DNA of 64,000 nucleotides from Lysinibacillus sphaericus (GCF_001629735.1 NZ_CP015224.1:4216001-4280000), one strand, 5' to 3'. Positions 48,040 through 57,518 are shown, numbered from the stretch's first letter. The notes: generated by a model not told the origin, from the sequence alone. A program made the numbers and translations.

Positions 48040-49578
48040 ATGAGCAATATTTCAACAGAAAACACGCCACCTACAATGAAAGATAAGATTCTTTCTGGCG
48101 GTTTACCAAAATATCATGATAAAAATGCACAGCAAGGGAAGCTATTTGTACGTGAACGACTTGAATTATTATTAGATGATGGTCTTCAATCAGAGGATGG
48201 CCTCTATGCAAACTGTTTGGCAGGCGACTTACCTGCTGATGGTGTCGTCACAGGGATTGGTAAAATTCATGGTCGTACCGTTTGTATATTAGCTAATGAC
48301 TCAACGATTAAAGCAGGATCATGGGGAAAACGTACCGTTGAAAAGATGATTCGTATTCAAGAAACTGCAGAAAAACTTAACTGTCCGTTACTATATTTAG
48401 TCGATTCAGCAGGGGCACGTATTACAGATCAGTTAGAAATGTTCCCAGGTAGAAGGGGTGCTGGTCGCATTTTCTACAACCAAGTCAAGTTATCAGGTAA
48501 AGTACCACAAATTTGTTTACTATTTGGTCCGTCCGCGGCAGGTGGCGCCTACATTCCTGCATTTTGTGATATCGTTGTCATGGTTGAAGGGAACGCATCC
48601 ATGTATTTAGGATCTCCTCGAATGGCTGAAATGGTTATTGGAGAGAAAGTAGATTTAGAAACGATGGGTGGCGCAAAAATGCACTGTTCAGTTTCCGGCT
48701 GTGGAGATGTGCTAGCCAAAACAGAACAAGAGGCCATTGCCTATGCTCGTAAATATTTAGGCTATTTCCCTAATAACTACGCTGAACGTAGCAAGGTGGA
48801 GGTACCTAAGCCACCTGCTACATTTGATAAATCGATTGAGGAATTGATACCACAAAACCAAAACGTTCCTTTTGATATGTATAAGCTAATTGAACGTATT
48901 ATTGATGAAGATTCGTTTTGTGAGGTGAAGAAATTATTTGCACCGGAATTAATTACTGGTCTAGCACGTATTAATGGGCAATCAGTAGGAATTATAGCGA
49001 ATCAGCCTCGCGTTAAGGGAGGCGTACTATTCCACGATTCTGCGGATAAAGCGGCTAAGTTCATTTCTCTTTGTGATGCTTTCAATATACCGCTTCTATT
49101 TTTAGCGGACGTCCCAGGCTTTATGATCGGCACACAGGTCGAAAAAGCTGGGATTATCCGTCATGGCGCAAAAATGATTTTTGCGATGAGTGAAGCAACT
49201 GTTCCAAAGCTAACAGTCATTGTTCGTAAAGCATATGGAGCTGGTTTATATGCCATGGCTGGTCCTGCCTTTGAGCCAGACTGCTGTATCGCATTATCAA
49301 ATGCTCAAATTGCAGTAATGGGTCCAGAAGCTGCAGTCAATGCAGTTTATGCCAATAAAATTGCTGAGCTTCCAAAAGAAGAGCAAGCAAGCTTTATTGC
49401 TGAAAAACGAAAAGAGTACCAAGAGGAGATAGATGTGTATCGATTAGCATCAGAACTAATTATTGATGATGTAATTGAGCCAAATGATTTACGTAAGGTG
49501 CTTGAAAATCGTTTAGAGCTTTACATGTCAAAATACTTACTTTTCTCACAGCGTAAGCATGGGGTAAACCCAGTATAA
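48040..49578 (+). CDS. yngE: Carboxyltransferase subunit (methylcrotonyl-CoA carboxylase, YngE)
   Basis: A 512-residue fused N/C carboxyltransferase of the propionyl/methylcrotonyl-CoA carboxylase beta type. It contains LVDSAGARITDQLEMFPGRR, the crotonase-like FGPSAAGGAYIPAFCDIVVM, and the second-lobe PRVKGGVLFHDSADKAAKFI and VRKAYGAGLYAMAGPAFEPD. It transfers the carboxyl group from biotin to the acyl-CoA. RBS GGGAGG. Last gene of the operon, followed by a hairpin terminator at 49591. Confidence 0.92.
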   Translation: MSNISTENTPPTMKDKILSGGLPKYHDKNAQQGKLFVRERLELLLDDGLQSEDGLYANCLAGDLPADGVVTGIGKIHGRTVCILANDSTIKAGSWGKRTVEKMIRIQETAEKLNCPLLYLVDSAGARITDQLEMFPGRRGAGRIFYNQVKLSGKVPQICLLFGPSAAGGAYIPAFCDIVVMVEGNASMYLGSPRMAEMVIGEKVDLETMGGAKMHCSVSGCGDVLAKTEQEAIAYARKYLGYFPNNYAERSKVEVPKPPATFDKSIEELIPQNQNVPFDMYKLIERIIDEDSFCEVKKLFAPELITGLARINGQSVGIIANQPRVKGGVLFHDSADKAAKFISLCDAFNIPLLFLADVPGFMIGTQVEKAGIIRHGAKMIFAMSEATVPKLTVIVRKAYGAGLYAMAGPAFEPDCCIALSNAQIAVMGPEAAVNAVYANKIAELPKEEQASFIAEKRKEYQEEIDVYRLASELIIDDVIEPNDLRKVLENRLELYMSKYLLFSQRKHGVNPV

Positions 49579-49590
49579 ATACTTACTGGG

Positions 49591-49624
49591 AAGGCTGTCT
49601 CTCTATCAGGAGGCAGTCTTTTTT
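49591..49624 (+). terminator. Terminator of the yng-type operon
   Basis: An 11-bp stem with wobble pairs (49591-49601 with about 49610-49620), then TTTTTT. Confidence 0.75.
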
Positions 49625-49711
49625 AGTTGATAAAAATTTAACAGCTACTTGCATGGTGTAAAGGAGCATATTAAAATATGGGAAGGAAATAAAGGGAAGA
49701 GGGTGTTTAGC

Positions 49712-50278
49712 ATGTCTAAAAACAACATAACGGATGTTCAAGGTAATGCCAAGCTCCCATTACCATATCGAGATGTTATTGATACATATTATTTGCCAAT
49801 AAAAATAGTGGGTTGGATGTTATTTAGCATCTATTCTTGTTTGGCTTTTTATAAATTGGTGATTGATCGCTTAGTTAATGTAGTCGTTATATTATGGAAA
49901 GGTGATTATTCAGTCGGTGATTTAGGGCTGTTTGATTACAGCAGTTGGCGATTAACTACTAATTTTATTCCCTTTGAAACGATATTCCGCTATATTAACT
50001 ACTCTCAGTATTTTAATTGGGATACAATAATTATTAACTTACTTGGTAACTTATTAATTTTCACCCCTATGGGCTTTTTACTGCCATTACTATCGAAGAA
50101 ATTCCGCAAAGCAGGCGTTATACTTTGCTTAGGCTTTTTTGCCAGCCTTAGCGTGGAAACTATTCAATTTATTTTTACAGTAGGCTCTGCCGATATTGAT
50201 GATTTAATTTTAAATTCAATTGGTGCATGGCTCGGGTATTTAGCTTATAAGGGGCTATTGCTTACACCGAAAAAATGA
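49712..50278 (+). CDS. VanZ-like family membrane protein
   Basis: 188 residues with four hydrophobic segments. The VanZ core is visible: NFIPFETIFRYINY, then NLLGNLLIFTPMGFLLPLLS, ETIQFIFTVGSADIDDLILN and IGAWLGYLAYKGL. VanZ proteins lower teicoplanin susceptibility in the vanA cluster; chromosomal homologues are of unknown envelope function. The ATG at 49712 is preferred with AGAGGG upstream; the frame is open further but hydrophilic and without a ribosome site. No van resistance genes are nearby. Confidence 0.85.
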   Translation: MSKNNITDVQGNAKLPLPYRDVIDTYYLPIKIVGWMLFSIYSCLAFYKLVIDRLVNVVVILWKGDYSVGDLGLFDYSSWRLTTNFIPFETIFRYINYSQYFNWDTIIINLLGNLLIFTPMGFLLPLLSKKFRKAGVILCLGFFASLSVETIQFIFTVGSADIDDLILNSIGAWLGYLAYKGLLLTPKK

Positions 50279-50292
50279 GAAAACAGCCAGTT

Positions 50293-50341
50293 ACCCCGTA
50301 AAAGGTTTAGACATCAATCTAACTTTTATGGGGGTTTTTTT
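50293..50341 (+). terminator. Terminator of the VanZ-like gene
   Basis: ACCCC...TAAAAG pairs with CTTTTA..GGGGT, with an inner TTTAGA/TCTAA stem, then eight T residues. Confidence 0.8.
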
Positions 50342-50632
50342 TATTTATTAACACTATTTATTTTGTGTAAATGGTAGTAATTTTTATTGAAATCGAAATG
50401 AAAGTAATAAACGACTGAGGAGTATATTCTAAGATAGTGGGTATTTTAACCTAAAAATGATATTAATTTTTGCTTCTTTAGGTGGTTAGTAGTCATTTAT
50501 GCTTGAATTTAATAATGAAAATTCCGATAATAAGTGTATAGAAGCTGTTTCGGAGGAATAGATTTTGTCATAAAAGATGTTCATATCTAGTAACAAGTTA
50601 GCATATGAAGATAGAAGGATGAGGTGAAAACT
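50342..50632. other. AT-rich spacer, no gene seen
   Basis: No frame with a ribosome site and no convincing structured RNA. A promoter for the following gene must lie here but no good -35/-10 pair stood out. Confidence 0.5.
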
Positions 50633-51346
50633 ATGAAAATATATAATTCAATGGAGCAAGAGAGATTATCGTCCCCATTTAATCGTAAAAAGTTTCTGCA
50701 ACGTAAAGAAGCGGGAGATGCATATCGAAAGAATGCCATGTATTTTCAGCCAAAGAAAAATCCATTATTGCTGGAACTTGAAAACCTACTATTGGGGCGC
50801 ACAGATCAAGATTTATACGAGCAGCAACAAGAAGATACAGAAGTAGTAACACCCCAACAGCAGGCCATTATGGATGATTTGCAGCAGACTTCAAAGAATG
50901 TCCATGCACATGAGCAGGCTTATAAATGGGCAAGTGGTAATCATGACGGAGCACCTGTTGTAAATAATCCGGATTTGAATGATACGTTACAGGTTTTAGA
51001 GCAAATGCGAAATGCAGCATTATCATCGTCAAAGCCATCTGCTCAAGATGTAAGGTTAGCAGAAAACGTGAATGCTCAAATTCAGCATATTCTACATGAA
51101 GTTAACTCAACAGATGAACAGGACCAACCTTTTGTCAATGAAGTGACTACAGTTAAGGTTCCTGAACGTTTCTCGAAGGAATTGAAATTGGACCCATTTG
51201 CAGATACAATTTTCGGTAAGAGCCATGATGCTACTTTAAAATTGAGAGCCTTCAAACAGGCATCTGAAAAGTATGCAGCACATGTTCAAATGACGAAGAA
51301 TGGCTATCGTCCAGGAAATGATTCGATGTTCTCTTTGATAGCCTAA
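50633..51346 (+). CDS. SprA-related putative metalloprotease family, degenerate active site
   Basis: 237 residues, hydrophilic, no signal peptide. The central part matches the SprA-related/CJM1_0395 putative metalloprotease family: VHAHEQAYKWASG (residues 90-102), then after a short gap NDTLQVLEQMRNAALSSSKP and SAQDVRLAENVNAQI, equivalent to the family's 'TLxKMRQVRxAALAPAEPSxQD' block. The zinc motif HExxH is HEQAY here (H93-E94-Q95-A96-Y97), so the second metal histidine is missing and proteolysis is unlikely. The N-terminal 80 residues are glutamine-rich linker. ATG set by GATGAGGTG. Role unknown; a scaffold or binding role is possible. Confidence 0.65.
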   Translation: MKIYNSMEQERLSSPFNRKKFLQRKEAGDAYRKNAMYFQPKKNPLLLELENLLLGRTDQDLYEQQQEDTEVVTPQQQAIMDDLQQTSKNVHAHEQAYKWASGNHDGAPVVNNPDLNDTLQVLEQMRNAALSSSKPSAQDVRLAENVNAQIQHILHEVNSTDEQDQPFVNEVTTVKVPERFSKELKLDPFADTIFGKSHDATLKLRAFKQASEKYAAHVQMTKNGYRPGNDSMFSLIA

Positions 51347-51370
51347 TGTTGTAGATAGGAGATTACGGTT

Positions 51371-51862
51371 ATGGCGAAGGCAAAGCATGCCAAAACAAAT
51401 GCGATAAGATTATTAGAGCAGCAAAAAATCCAATTTGATGTGATGGAATATGAAATTGGAGACGGTCAAGTAGACGGTGTATCTGTTGCCGAAAAAATTG
51501 GTCAGCCGGTTACCCGTGTTTTTAAAACATTAGTAGCAAAGGCAAGTGCACAAAGGCTATTTGTATTTGTTATTCCAGTGGCTGAGGAACTGGATTTAAA
51601 GGCTGCCGCAAAGGTAGTTGGAGAAAAGAAAATTGATATGCTACCTGTAAAAGATTTACTTAACTATACAGGATATGTCCGTGGTGGATGCTCGCCTGTA
51701 GGCATGAAAAAATTGTATCCTACGGTAATCGATAAAACTGCTCAACAACAAGGCAGTATTATTGTAAGTGCAGGGAAAATAGGTATGCAAATCCATGTTC
51801 AACTTAATGATTTGAAGAATATTACAAAGGCCCAGCTTGCGCCAATTACAACTATCCATTAG
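51371..51862 (+). CDS. ybaK: Cys-tRNA(Pro)/Cys-tRNA(Cys) deacylase YbaK
   Basis: A 163-residue YbaK/EbsC protein that hydrolyses mischarged Cys-tRNA(Pro) in trans. Recognised from AIRLLEQQKIQFDVMEYEIG, VAEKIGQPVTRVFKTLVAKA with the invariant lysine (K about 55), and YVRGGCSPVGMKKLYPT with the GxxSPxG substrate loop. Length fits the family (about 155-165). TAGGAGATTACGG precedes the ATG. Its terminator overlaps the stop codon. Confidence 0.92.
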   Translation: MAKAKHAKTNAIRLLEQQKIQFDVMEYEIGDGQVDGVSVAEKIGQPVTRVFKTLVAKASAQRLFVFVIPVAEELDLKAAAKVVGEKKIDMLPVKDLLNYTGYVRGGCSPVGMKKLYPTVIDKTAQQQGSIIVSAGKIGMQIHVQLNDLKNITKAQLAPITTIH

Positions 51863-51888
51863 TGAAAAATGGGTAGTTTTTTATTTTA
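51850..51888 (+). terminator. Terminator overlapping the end of ybaK
   Basis: An 11-bp stem with one G-T pair (51850-51860 with 51868-51878), then TTTTTTATTTT. The 5' arm lies within the last codons of ybaK. Confidence 0.8.
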
Positions 51889-51994
51889 ATAGAATAGGGT
51901 TATCCATCCTTCCATTTACAAGCACGATTTCACGATATTTGCAGAAAACATGATACAGTTAGAGCGTTATCAAATATAAAGAGAGGGATAGGGA

Positions 51995-52630
51995 ATGCGC
52001 AAAATAATGGGGTGGCGCTGGACATTTTTTATTGGCGGCTTGATTGTGATGTCATTGGGGATTACGATGTCTATTAAAGGGAAGATAATTGGAACGAGCC
52101 CTTGGGATGTCTTGCATGTAGGGTTATTTCAAAACTTTGGATTAACGATTGGTACATGGTCTATATTAACAGGTCTTTTTATTGTCGCATCTACATCAAT
52201 TGTATTGCGTGAGTGGCCTAAAATTGGTACATGGCTGAATATGCTACTAATCGGTTCATTCATCGATGTATTTAACTGGCTATTGCCTTCAACAGATGTG
52301 TATGGTCTGCAAATGACATATTTTACCATTGGTTTATTTGTCTTAAGCTTTGGCTGTGGTATGTATATTGCTCCAAATATGGGTGCAGGCCCTCGCGATA
52401 CTTTAATGATGATACTTGTCGAAAAATTTGGCGGAACTATTAAAACTGCGAGAATGGGGATCGAAGTTCTAGTAACTATTGTAGGATGGCTACTAGGTGG
52501 CCCGGTTGGAGTGGGAACAGTATTAATTGCTTTAACTTCGGGATATATTGTGCAATATTCATTACCTTATTGCCGCAAAGTATTAATGAAATGTATTGGT
52601 CATATTGAAGACATGAAGCCTTTTTATTAA
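51995..52630 (+). CDS. YczE/YyaS/YitT-family membrane protein
   Basis: 211 residues with five to six membrane helices. Family marks are GITMSIKGKIIGTSPWDVLH (N-terminal G.SPWD motif), FGCGMYIAPNMGAGPRDTLM (the GAGPRD motif) and ARMGIEVLVTIVGWLLGGPV with GVGTVLIALTSGYIVQY. B. subtilis YczE (about 215) is needed for surfactin/bacillaene production by an unknown route. No biosynthetic cluster is nearby. The ATG lies behind AAAGAGAGGGATAGGGA. Confidence 0.88.
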   Translation: MRKIMGWRWTFFIGGLIVMSLGITMSIKGKIIGTSPWDVLHVGLFQNFGLTIGTWSILTGLFIVASTSIVLREWPKIGTWLNMLLIGSFIDVFNWLLPSTDVYGLQMTYFTIGLFVLSFGCGMYIAPNMGAGPRDTLMMILVEKFGGTIKTARMGIEVLVTIVGWLLGGPVGVGTVLIALTSGYIVQYSLPYCRKVLMKCIGHIEDMKPFY

Positions 52631-52635
52631 ACTGT

Positions 52636-52675
52636 AAAGCTACTTTTATCTGTTAAGGATAGGAGTAGCTTTTCA
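52636..52675 (+). terminator. Terminator of the YczE-type gene
   Basis: AAAGCTACT/AGTAGCTTT with an inner TATC/GATA pairing; the T tail follows after a short interruption. Confidence 0.65.
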
Positions 52676-52731
52676 TCTTTTTTAGTGTTCCTTCATATAA
52701 TGCAAGGCAGAAACAAAAGGAGGAACGACAT

Positions 52732-53808
52732 TTGAACGGAAATGTGACGTATTATTTTGGACATGCATTGACTGGGCAAGGTGTGAAACATTTATATAAA
52801 GAAATGATGGAGGAAGCGGAGCTAGTTTATTTTTTACAAGGTGCCTCCACATCTAAAGGATCAGAACTATTGAAAGAGCTAGGTTATTTTTATGTTAAAC
52901 AAGGCTTTGCTGTCGAATGGTTTAAGCATGCGTTATTAGAGGAAGTAGTCGAGGCTGTTTATGTAAAGGGTTGTAATAGACTGTATGTCTGGGCATCGGA
53001 ATGGGGTATTGGGCCAACATTACTTGGTACGAAGCATCGTGTTATGTCTTTTTATGATTGCTTGGAAGATATCCAGCTTGAGAAAATAGGAGAGCAACTT
53101 GCTGAAGCAGTACAGGAACGTACGGCTTGGCGTGATAAATGTATTGCCAAGCTAAATCAAGCTATCAAGCTCCACGATGATTGGGAGGTTGTGACGCAAA
53201 GCTGCATGAATTGGCAGGCATTAAATGAACAGGTGGAAAATTTAAAATCGGAAGTCTTCCAATCTATTGTTTTAAATAAAACGGGTGAGCGAACACACCG
53301 TTTACTTGGAACATTGACTCCTAGAGGGGCAGAAAATACAGTGGAAAGCATAACGAAAAATATATCGACAAGATTAATGATTAAAGGTAAACCGGGTACA
53401 GGCAAATCCTCCTTGATGAAAGGTCTAGCAGACGAGGCGAATGCAAGGGGACTCGATGCACAAATTATATGGTGTGGCTTAGATGCAGGATCTGTTGATA
53501 TGGTCATTATCCCTGAACTAAATTTCTGTATCTTTGATAGTACAGAACCTCATATTTTTAACCCACAGGATGGTCGATTAGGCGATAAGATATTTGATAT
53601 AGGACAACATTGTGCGCTTACGGAAGAGGCAGAATTAGCAATTGAGGAAGTACGAGCGTGCTATAAAGAAGCCATGCAAGATGCGATGGGCTACTCAAAG
53701 CGTTATGCAGAGGCAGAATATACAGTGCGGCGTTTATTGGATAATTGCCTATCTGCCTCTTTGTGGCGAGAAAAAACAGCGTCATTATTCGAAAGATTAA
53801 CAAAATAA
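52732..53808 (+). CDS. PRK06851-type duplicated P-loop protein with a dead first P-loop
   Basis: 358 residues. The C-terminal half has a good Walker A, LMIKGKPGTGKSSLMKGLAD (about 219-238). The N-terminal half aligns with the same unit but its P-loop is VYFLQGASTSKGSELLKELG, with the GxxGxGKS pattern destroyed. The family consists of two fused nucleotide-kinase-like ATPases of unknown substrate, so here only the second site should bind ATP. A conserved YFGHALTGQG near the N-terminus mirrors the family's start. Start is TTG at 52732, set by AAAGGAGGAACG. Monocistronic. Confidence 0.75.
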   Translation: MNGNVTYYFGHALTGQGVKHLYKEMMEEAELVYFLQGASTSKGSELLKELGYFYVKQGFAVEWFKHALLEEVVEAVYVKGCNRLYVWASEWGIGPTLLGTKHRVMSFYDCLEDIQLEKIGEQLAEAVQERTAWRDKCIAKLNQAIKLHDDWEVVTQSCMNWQALNEQVENLKSEVFQSIVLNKTGERTHRLLGTLTPRGAENTVESITKNISTRLMIKGKPGTGKSSLMKGLADEANARGLDAQIIWCGLDAGSVDMVIIPELNFCIFDSTEPHIFNPQDGRLGDKIFDIGQHCALTEEAELAIEEVRACYKEAMQDAMGYSKRYAEAEYTVRRLLDNCLSASLWREKTASLFERLTK

Positions 53809-53875
53809 TTTAGCTATAGGCTTGCTTATGCTAAACTAGGAACTAGAACTGTTTTCCTAGGAAAGGATGATACGC

Positions 53876-55066
53876 TTGTCAAAAGTATTGAATGCATTTT
53901 TAGACGAAAACCTACAAGCCCTACATGAACAAGGCTTATACAATGAAATTGATCCAGTAGAGGGTGCAAATGGCCCGATAATACAGGTACGTGGCAAAAA
54001 TCTTGTTAACTTATCTTCTAACAATTATCTAGGCTTAGCAACGAATGAAGAATTAAAGCGTATTGCCAAAGAAACGATTGAAAAATATGGTGTTGGGGCA
54101 GGTGCTGTTCGTACCATTAACGGGACACTGGACTTACACGTTAAATTAGAAGAAAAGCTTGCTGAATTTAAAGGAACTGAAGCAGCTATTTCTTATCAAT
54201 CTGGCTTTAATTGTAACATGGCAGCTATTTCAGCTGTTATGGATAAAAATGATGCAATACTTTCTGATCAATTAAACCATGCCTCTATTATTGATGGTTG
54301 TCGTTTATCTAAGGCGAAAATCATTGCGTTTAATCACTCAGATATGGATGATTTACGTGCCAAGGCAAAAGCGGCAAAAGAATCTGGTTTATACAATAAA
54401 GTGATGGTTATTACGGATGGTGTATTCTCAATGGATGGCGACATTGCTAAATTGCCGGAGATTGTGGAAATTGCCAAAGAATTTGATTTAATTACTTATG
54501 TTGATGATGCACATGGTTCAGGTGTAACTGGTAAAGGCAAAGGAACTGTGAAGCACTTTGGACTTGAAAAAGAGATTGACTTCCAAATTGGTACACTATC
54601 AAAAGCAATTGGTGTTGTAGGGGGCTATGTAGCTGGTAAGAAGAATTTAATTGATTGGTTAAAAGTTCGCTCTCGTCCATTCTTGTTCTCAACTGCTTTA
54701 CCACCAGGTGATGTGGCAGCCATTACAGCTGCTGTACAAATGCTAATTGATTCTACAGAGCTTCACGATAAGCTGTGGGATAATGGTAACTATTTAAAAG
54801 CGGGACTAGAGAAGCTTGGCTTTAATATTGGTGAATCTGAAACACCAATTACTCCTTGTATTATTGGAGATGAAAAGCTGACACAAGAGTTTTCAAAACG
54901 CTTATTTGAAGAAGGCGTTTATGCGAAATCAATCGTATTCCCAACCGTTCCTAAAGGTACAGGTCGTGTTCGTAATATGCCAACTGCAGCTCATACAAAA
55001 GAAATGCTTGATAATGCGTTAGCAATTTACGAAAAAGTTGGTCGTGAACTAGGTGTAATTCAATAA
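53876..55066 (+). CDS. kbl: Glycine C-acetyltransferase (2-amino-3-ketobutyrate CoA ligase)
   Basis: A 396-residue PLP enzyme of the alpha-oxoamine synthase family, exactly the usual Kbl length. It cleaves 2-amino-3-ketobutyrate with CoA to glycine and acetyl-CoA. Visible: [75 protein letters not shown], and PLP lysine in [19 protein letters not shown] at 53876 (9 bases after GGAAAGG) is preferred; ATG at 53867 abuts that site. The usual partner threonine dehydrogenase gene is not adjacent. BioF cannot be fully excluded, but no biotin genes adjoin. Confidence 0.9.
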   Translation: MSKVLNAFLDENLQALHEQGLYNEIDPVEGANGPIIQVRGKNLVNLSSNNYLGLATNEELKRIAKETIEKYGVGAGAVRTINGTLDLHVKLEEKLAEFKGTEAAISYQSGFNCNMAAISAVMDKNDAILSDQLNHASIIDGCRLSKAKIIAFNHSDMDDLRAKAKAAKESGLYNKVMVITDGVFSMDGDIAKLPEIVEIAKEFDLITYVDDAHGSGVTGKGKGTVKHFGLEKEIDFQIGTLSKAIGVVGGYVAGKKNLIDWLKVRSRPFLFSTALPPGDVAAITAAVQMLIDSTELHDKLWDNGNYLKAGLEKLGFNIGESETPITPCIIGDEKLTQEFSKRLFEEGVYAKSIVFPTVPKGTGRVRNMPTAAHTKEMLDNALAIYEKVGRELGVIQ

Positions 55067-55070
55067 TACG

Positions 55071-55105
55071 AAAAGGCTACCTCCACAGCTGAGGTAGCCT
55101 TTTTT
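55071..55105. terminator. Bidirectional terminator between kbl and the CoA-transferase gene
   Basis: A perfect 13-bp stem (55071-55083 with 55091-55103) with T run downstream on the plus strand and TTTT on the minus strand. It can also end the six-gene S-box operon. Confidence 0.85.
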
Positions 55106-55164
55106 AAAACGAGCGCTTCGTTCCAATTAAATTCTATAAAGTGATCTTTAAAATAAAGGGGTAC

Positions 55165-56361
55165 TTATTTTGAGCTAATTACATGCGCTTTTTTTAGCTG
55201 TTGAACTTCATGATCAGTGATGTTTAATGCCTGCAAAATTTCTTCATTATGCTGTCCTAAAGTGGGCGCTGCACTAGTTAATTGTCCCGGTGTGCGTGAG
55301 AATTTTGCTGGGAAACCTAATGTCCTCATTGGCCCAGCAGTCGGATGGTCATAAGACAAGACCATGCCACGCTCTAAAATATGGGGATCATTCAATGTTT
55401 GGTCATAGGAATAGATTGGGCTGGATGGTACGCCGTGCTCATCTAAAAGCTCCAGCCAGTAGGTCGCTGGATGTTTCGCTAATTCGCTCTCTATTTCTAC
55501 CTCTAAAGCTTTCACATGTTGGGCACGTGAATAGTTAGTAATAAAGAGGGGATTGTCTAACCAATCAGGACGTTTGACAACCTTTGTCGCAAAGATTTCC
55601 CACAGCTTTTGATTGCCAGCACCTAATAAAATATAGTCATCCTGTGTTTTAAAGCCTTGATAGGGTGCGGATACTCGATGGGCAGTTCCTGTTCGTTCTG
55701 GTAATTCGCCTTGACCAAAGTAGGCAGCAGCCTCCCAAACAGTCCAAGCAAGCCCTGACTCTACTAAAGAGACATCTATATATTGTCCCTCGCCACTGCG
55801 TAGCTTATAAATATAGGCCATTAAAATAGATTGTAAGGCCGTTTGGGCAGCAGCAATATCATTGACAGCAAAGCCAACTTTTACAGGCCGACCCTGCGCT
55901 TCGCCAGTCATATGCATTAAGCCACTTAAACCCTGTGCCATAATATCATAGCCACCTTTTTGGCTATAAGGACCCGTTTGTCCGTATCCAGAAATAGAGC
56001 AGTAAATGAGTCCGGGATTAAGAGCCTTTAAAGTATCATAATCAATACCTAGTTTTTCCGTAACACCTGGCCGGTAGTTTTCCACCAGCACATCTACAGA
56101 CTGGATAAGCTCTTTGAATAAAGCCAAACCATCTGGCGTTTTTAAATTTATACAAACACCTTTTTTATTGCGATTAACCATCATATACATATGACTTTCT
56201 TCATTAATAAACGGACCCATTGCTCGGGTGTCGTCTCCGTTTGGATATTTCTCGATTTTTATGACTTCTGCGCCCATATCTGCTAAGACCATCGTACAAT
56301 AAGGGCCAGCTAAAACTTGAGATAAATCTACAACTTTTAAACCGTCTAATGCTTGTTTCAT
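55165..56361 (-). CDS. Class III CoA-transferase (CaiB/BaiF), sixth gene of the S-box operon
   Basis: 398 residues. Class III CoA-transferase signatures: LDGLKVVDLSQVLAGPYCTM, VLADMGAEVIKIEKYPNGDD, and the catalytic aspartate D168 in PVKVGFAVNDIAAAQTALQS. These enzymes move CoA between carboxylic acids through an aspartyl-CoA anhydride. Its ATG overlaps the stop of the hydroxyacid oxidase gene by four bases, so the two are coupled. Position downstream of metQNI under an S-box suggests a methylthio- or other methionine-derived acid as substrate (inference). GGAGGTCAA precedes the ATG. Confidence 0.9.
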   Translation of the reverse strand: MKQALDGLKVVDLSQVLAGPYCTMVLADMGAEVIKIEKYPNGDDTRAMGPFINEESHMYMMVNRNKKGVCINLKTPDGLALFKELIQSVDVLVENYRPGVTEKLGIDYDTLKALNPGLIYCSISGYGQTGPYSQKGGYDIMAQGLSGLMHMTGEAQGRPVKVGFAVNDIAAAQTALQSILMAYIYKLRSGEGQYIDVSLVESGLAWTVWEAAAYFGQGELPERTGTAHRVSAPYQGFKTQDDYILLGAGNQKLWEIFATKVVKRPDWLDNPLFITNYSRAQHVKALEVEIESELAKHPATYWLELLDEHGVPSSPIYSYDQTLNDPHILERGMVLSYDHPTAGPMRTLGFPAKFSRTPGQLTSAAPTLGQHNEEILQALNITDHEVQQLKKAHVISSK

Positions 56362-57518
56362 TTGACCTCCATCCCATCATTTTTGACTAATGTAATCGTA
56401 CGTAACCCTTCGATGGAGGTTGTGCCTGCTAATGCAATGGAAACCTTTAATTCATCATAGATATTTGTCATGACTCTTTCGACACCCTGTTGTCCTTCAA
56501 GGGCTAGACCATAGATGAAGGGCCGCCCAATTGCCACAGCATCAGCTCCTAAAGCAAGCGCCTTTAAGGCATCCATCCCGCGATATACACCGCTATCTAA
56601 AATAATAGGGATTTGTCCTTTGACAGCACTCACGATGGAGGGAAGGGCATCAAGTGACCCAATAACACCGTCTAATTGTCGGCCGCCATGGTTCGATACG
56701 ATAATACCGTCAACCCCATTTACAATTGCTAGCTTTGCGTCTTCAGGATGTAGAATTCCCTTTAATAATATAGGGAGATTTGTACGCCGTTTTAATTCAC
56801 GAACATGCTCCCAATTGAGTGTAGGGTGGAAGACATTTTGCAAGACGCCTTGTACATACGATTCAAATGAATCATTAGGCAAAGAAGCCATAAAGACAGG
56901 ATCATTTATGTAATTTCCTTTTGCGTAGCCTAGCTTTAATGGTGAAAATTGATTGCGTACATCTTCTTCTCGCCACCCAAGCATTACTGTATCGACTGTT
57001 AAAACAATGGCTTCAAAGCCTGCTGACTCTGCTCGTGCGGCCATACTAAATGCAATTTCCTCATTTGTAGACCAATACAATTGAAACCATTTTGTTGCTG
57101 AAGGGGCAGCTTCGGCAACATCTTCGAGTGCATAGGTGGAGACTGTGCTTTGAATATAGGGCATATTTAATTGCTGGGCAGCGCGTACAGCGGCAAGTTC
57201 ACCTTCCTCGTGAACCATTCCGTTCATGCCTACAGGTGCAAAGAGCAATGGTGTTGGATATGTTTTTCCGAATAAATTAATGGATGTATGAACGTTTGAA
57301 ACATCATTTAAAAAGCGGGGAACAATGGAGTACTTTTCAAAAGCTGAACGATTATTGCGTAATGTTTGTTCACCGCCAGCTCCTGAGCGAATGTAGCCGA
57401 ATGGTCCGGCGGGAATTTTTTCCGCTACTGCTTTTTCTAAATCTGCAAAGCAAATGGGGAAGGGCGCTTGGGCAGTGATATTTTTTAAGAGTAGGTCACC
57501 ATCAGTTGTATTTGTCAT
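56358..57518 (-). CDS. FMN-dependent 2-hydroxyacid oxidase, lactate 2-monooxygenase type
   Basis: A 386-residue flavoprotein. The active-site histidine and arginine are in IIVSNHGGRQLDGVIGS, the FMN-binding lysine in LPILLKGILHPEDAKLA, and the phosphate site in ILDSGVYRGMDALKALALGA. Unlike glycolate oxidase it has TVDTVMLGWREEDV followed by GNYINDPVF, matching lactate 2-monooxygenase, which keeps the keto acid bound and oxidatively decarboxylates it. The likely products are therefore an acid one carbon shorter, CO2 and water, or a keto acid and H2O2. The natural 2-hydroxyacid is unknown; context suggests 2-hydroxy-4-methylthiobutyrate. RBS GTGAGGTAG. Confidence 0.88.
   Translation of the reverse strand: MTNTTDGDLLLKNITAQAPFPICFADLEKAVAEKIPAGPFGYIRSGAGGEQTLRNNRSAFEKYSIVPRFLNDVSNVHTSINLFGKTYPTPLLFAPVGMNGMVHEEGELAAVRAAQQLNMPYIQSTVSTYALEDVAEAAPSATKWFQLYWSTNEEIAFSMAARAESAGFEAIVLTVDTVMLGWREEDVRNQFSPLKLGYAKGNYINDPVFMASLPNDSFESYVQGVLQNVFHPTLNWEHVRELKRRTNLPILLKGILHPEDAKLAIVNGVDGIIVSNHGGRQLDGVIGSLDALPSIVSAVKGQIPIILDSGVYRGMDALKALALGADAVAIGRPFIYGLALEGQQGVERVMTNIYDELKVSIALAGTTSIEGLRTITLVKNDGMEVK

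Noticed and set aside
53867-55066. kbl reinterpreted as bioF (8-amino-7-oxononanoate synthase)
   Set aside because: Same fold, but the 396-residue length and N-terminal sequence fit glycine C-acetyltransferase, and no biotin genes are nearby.
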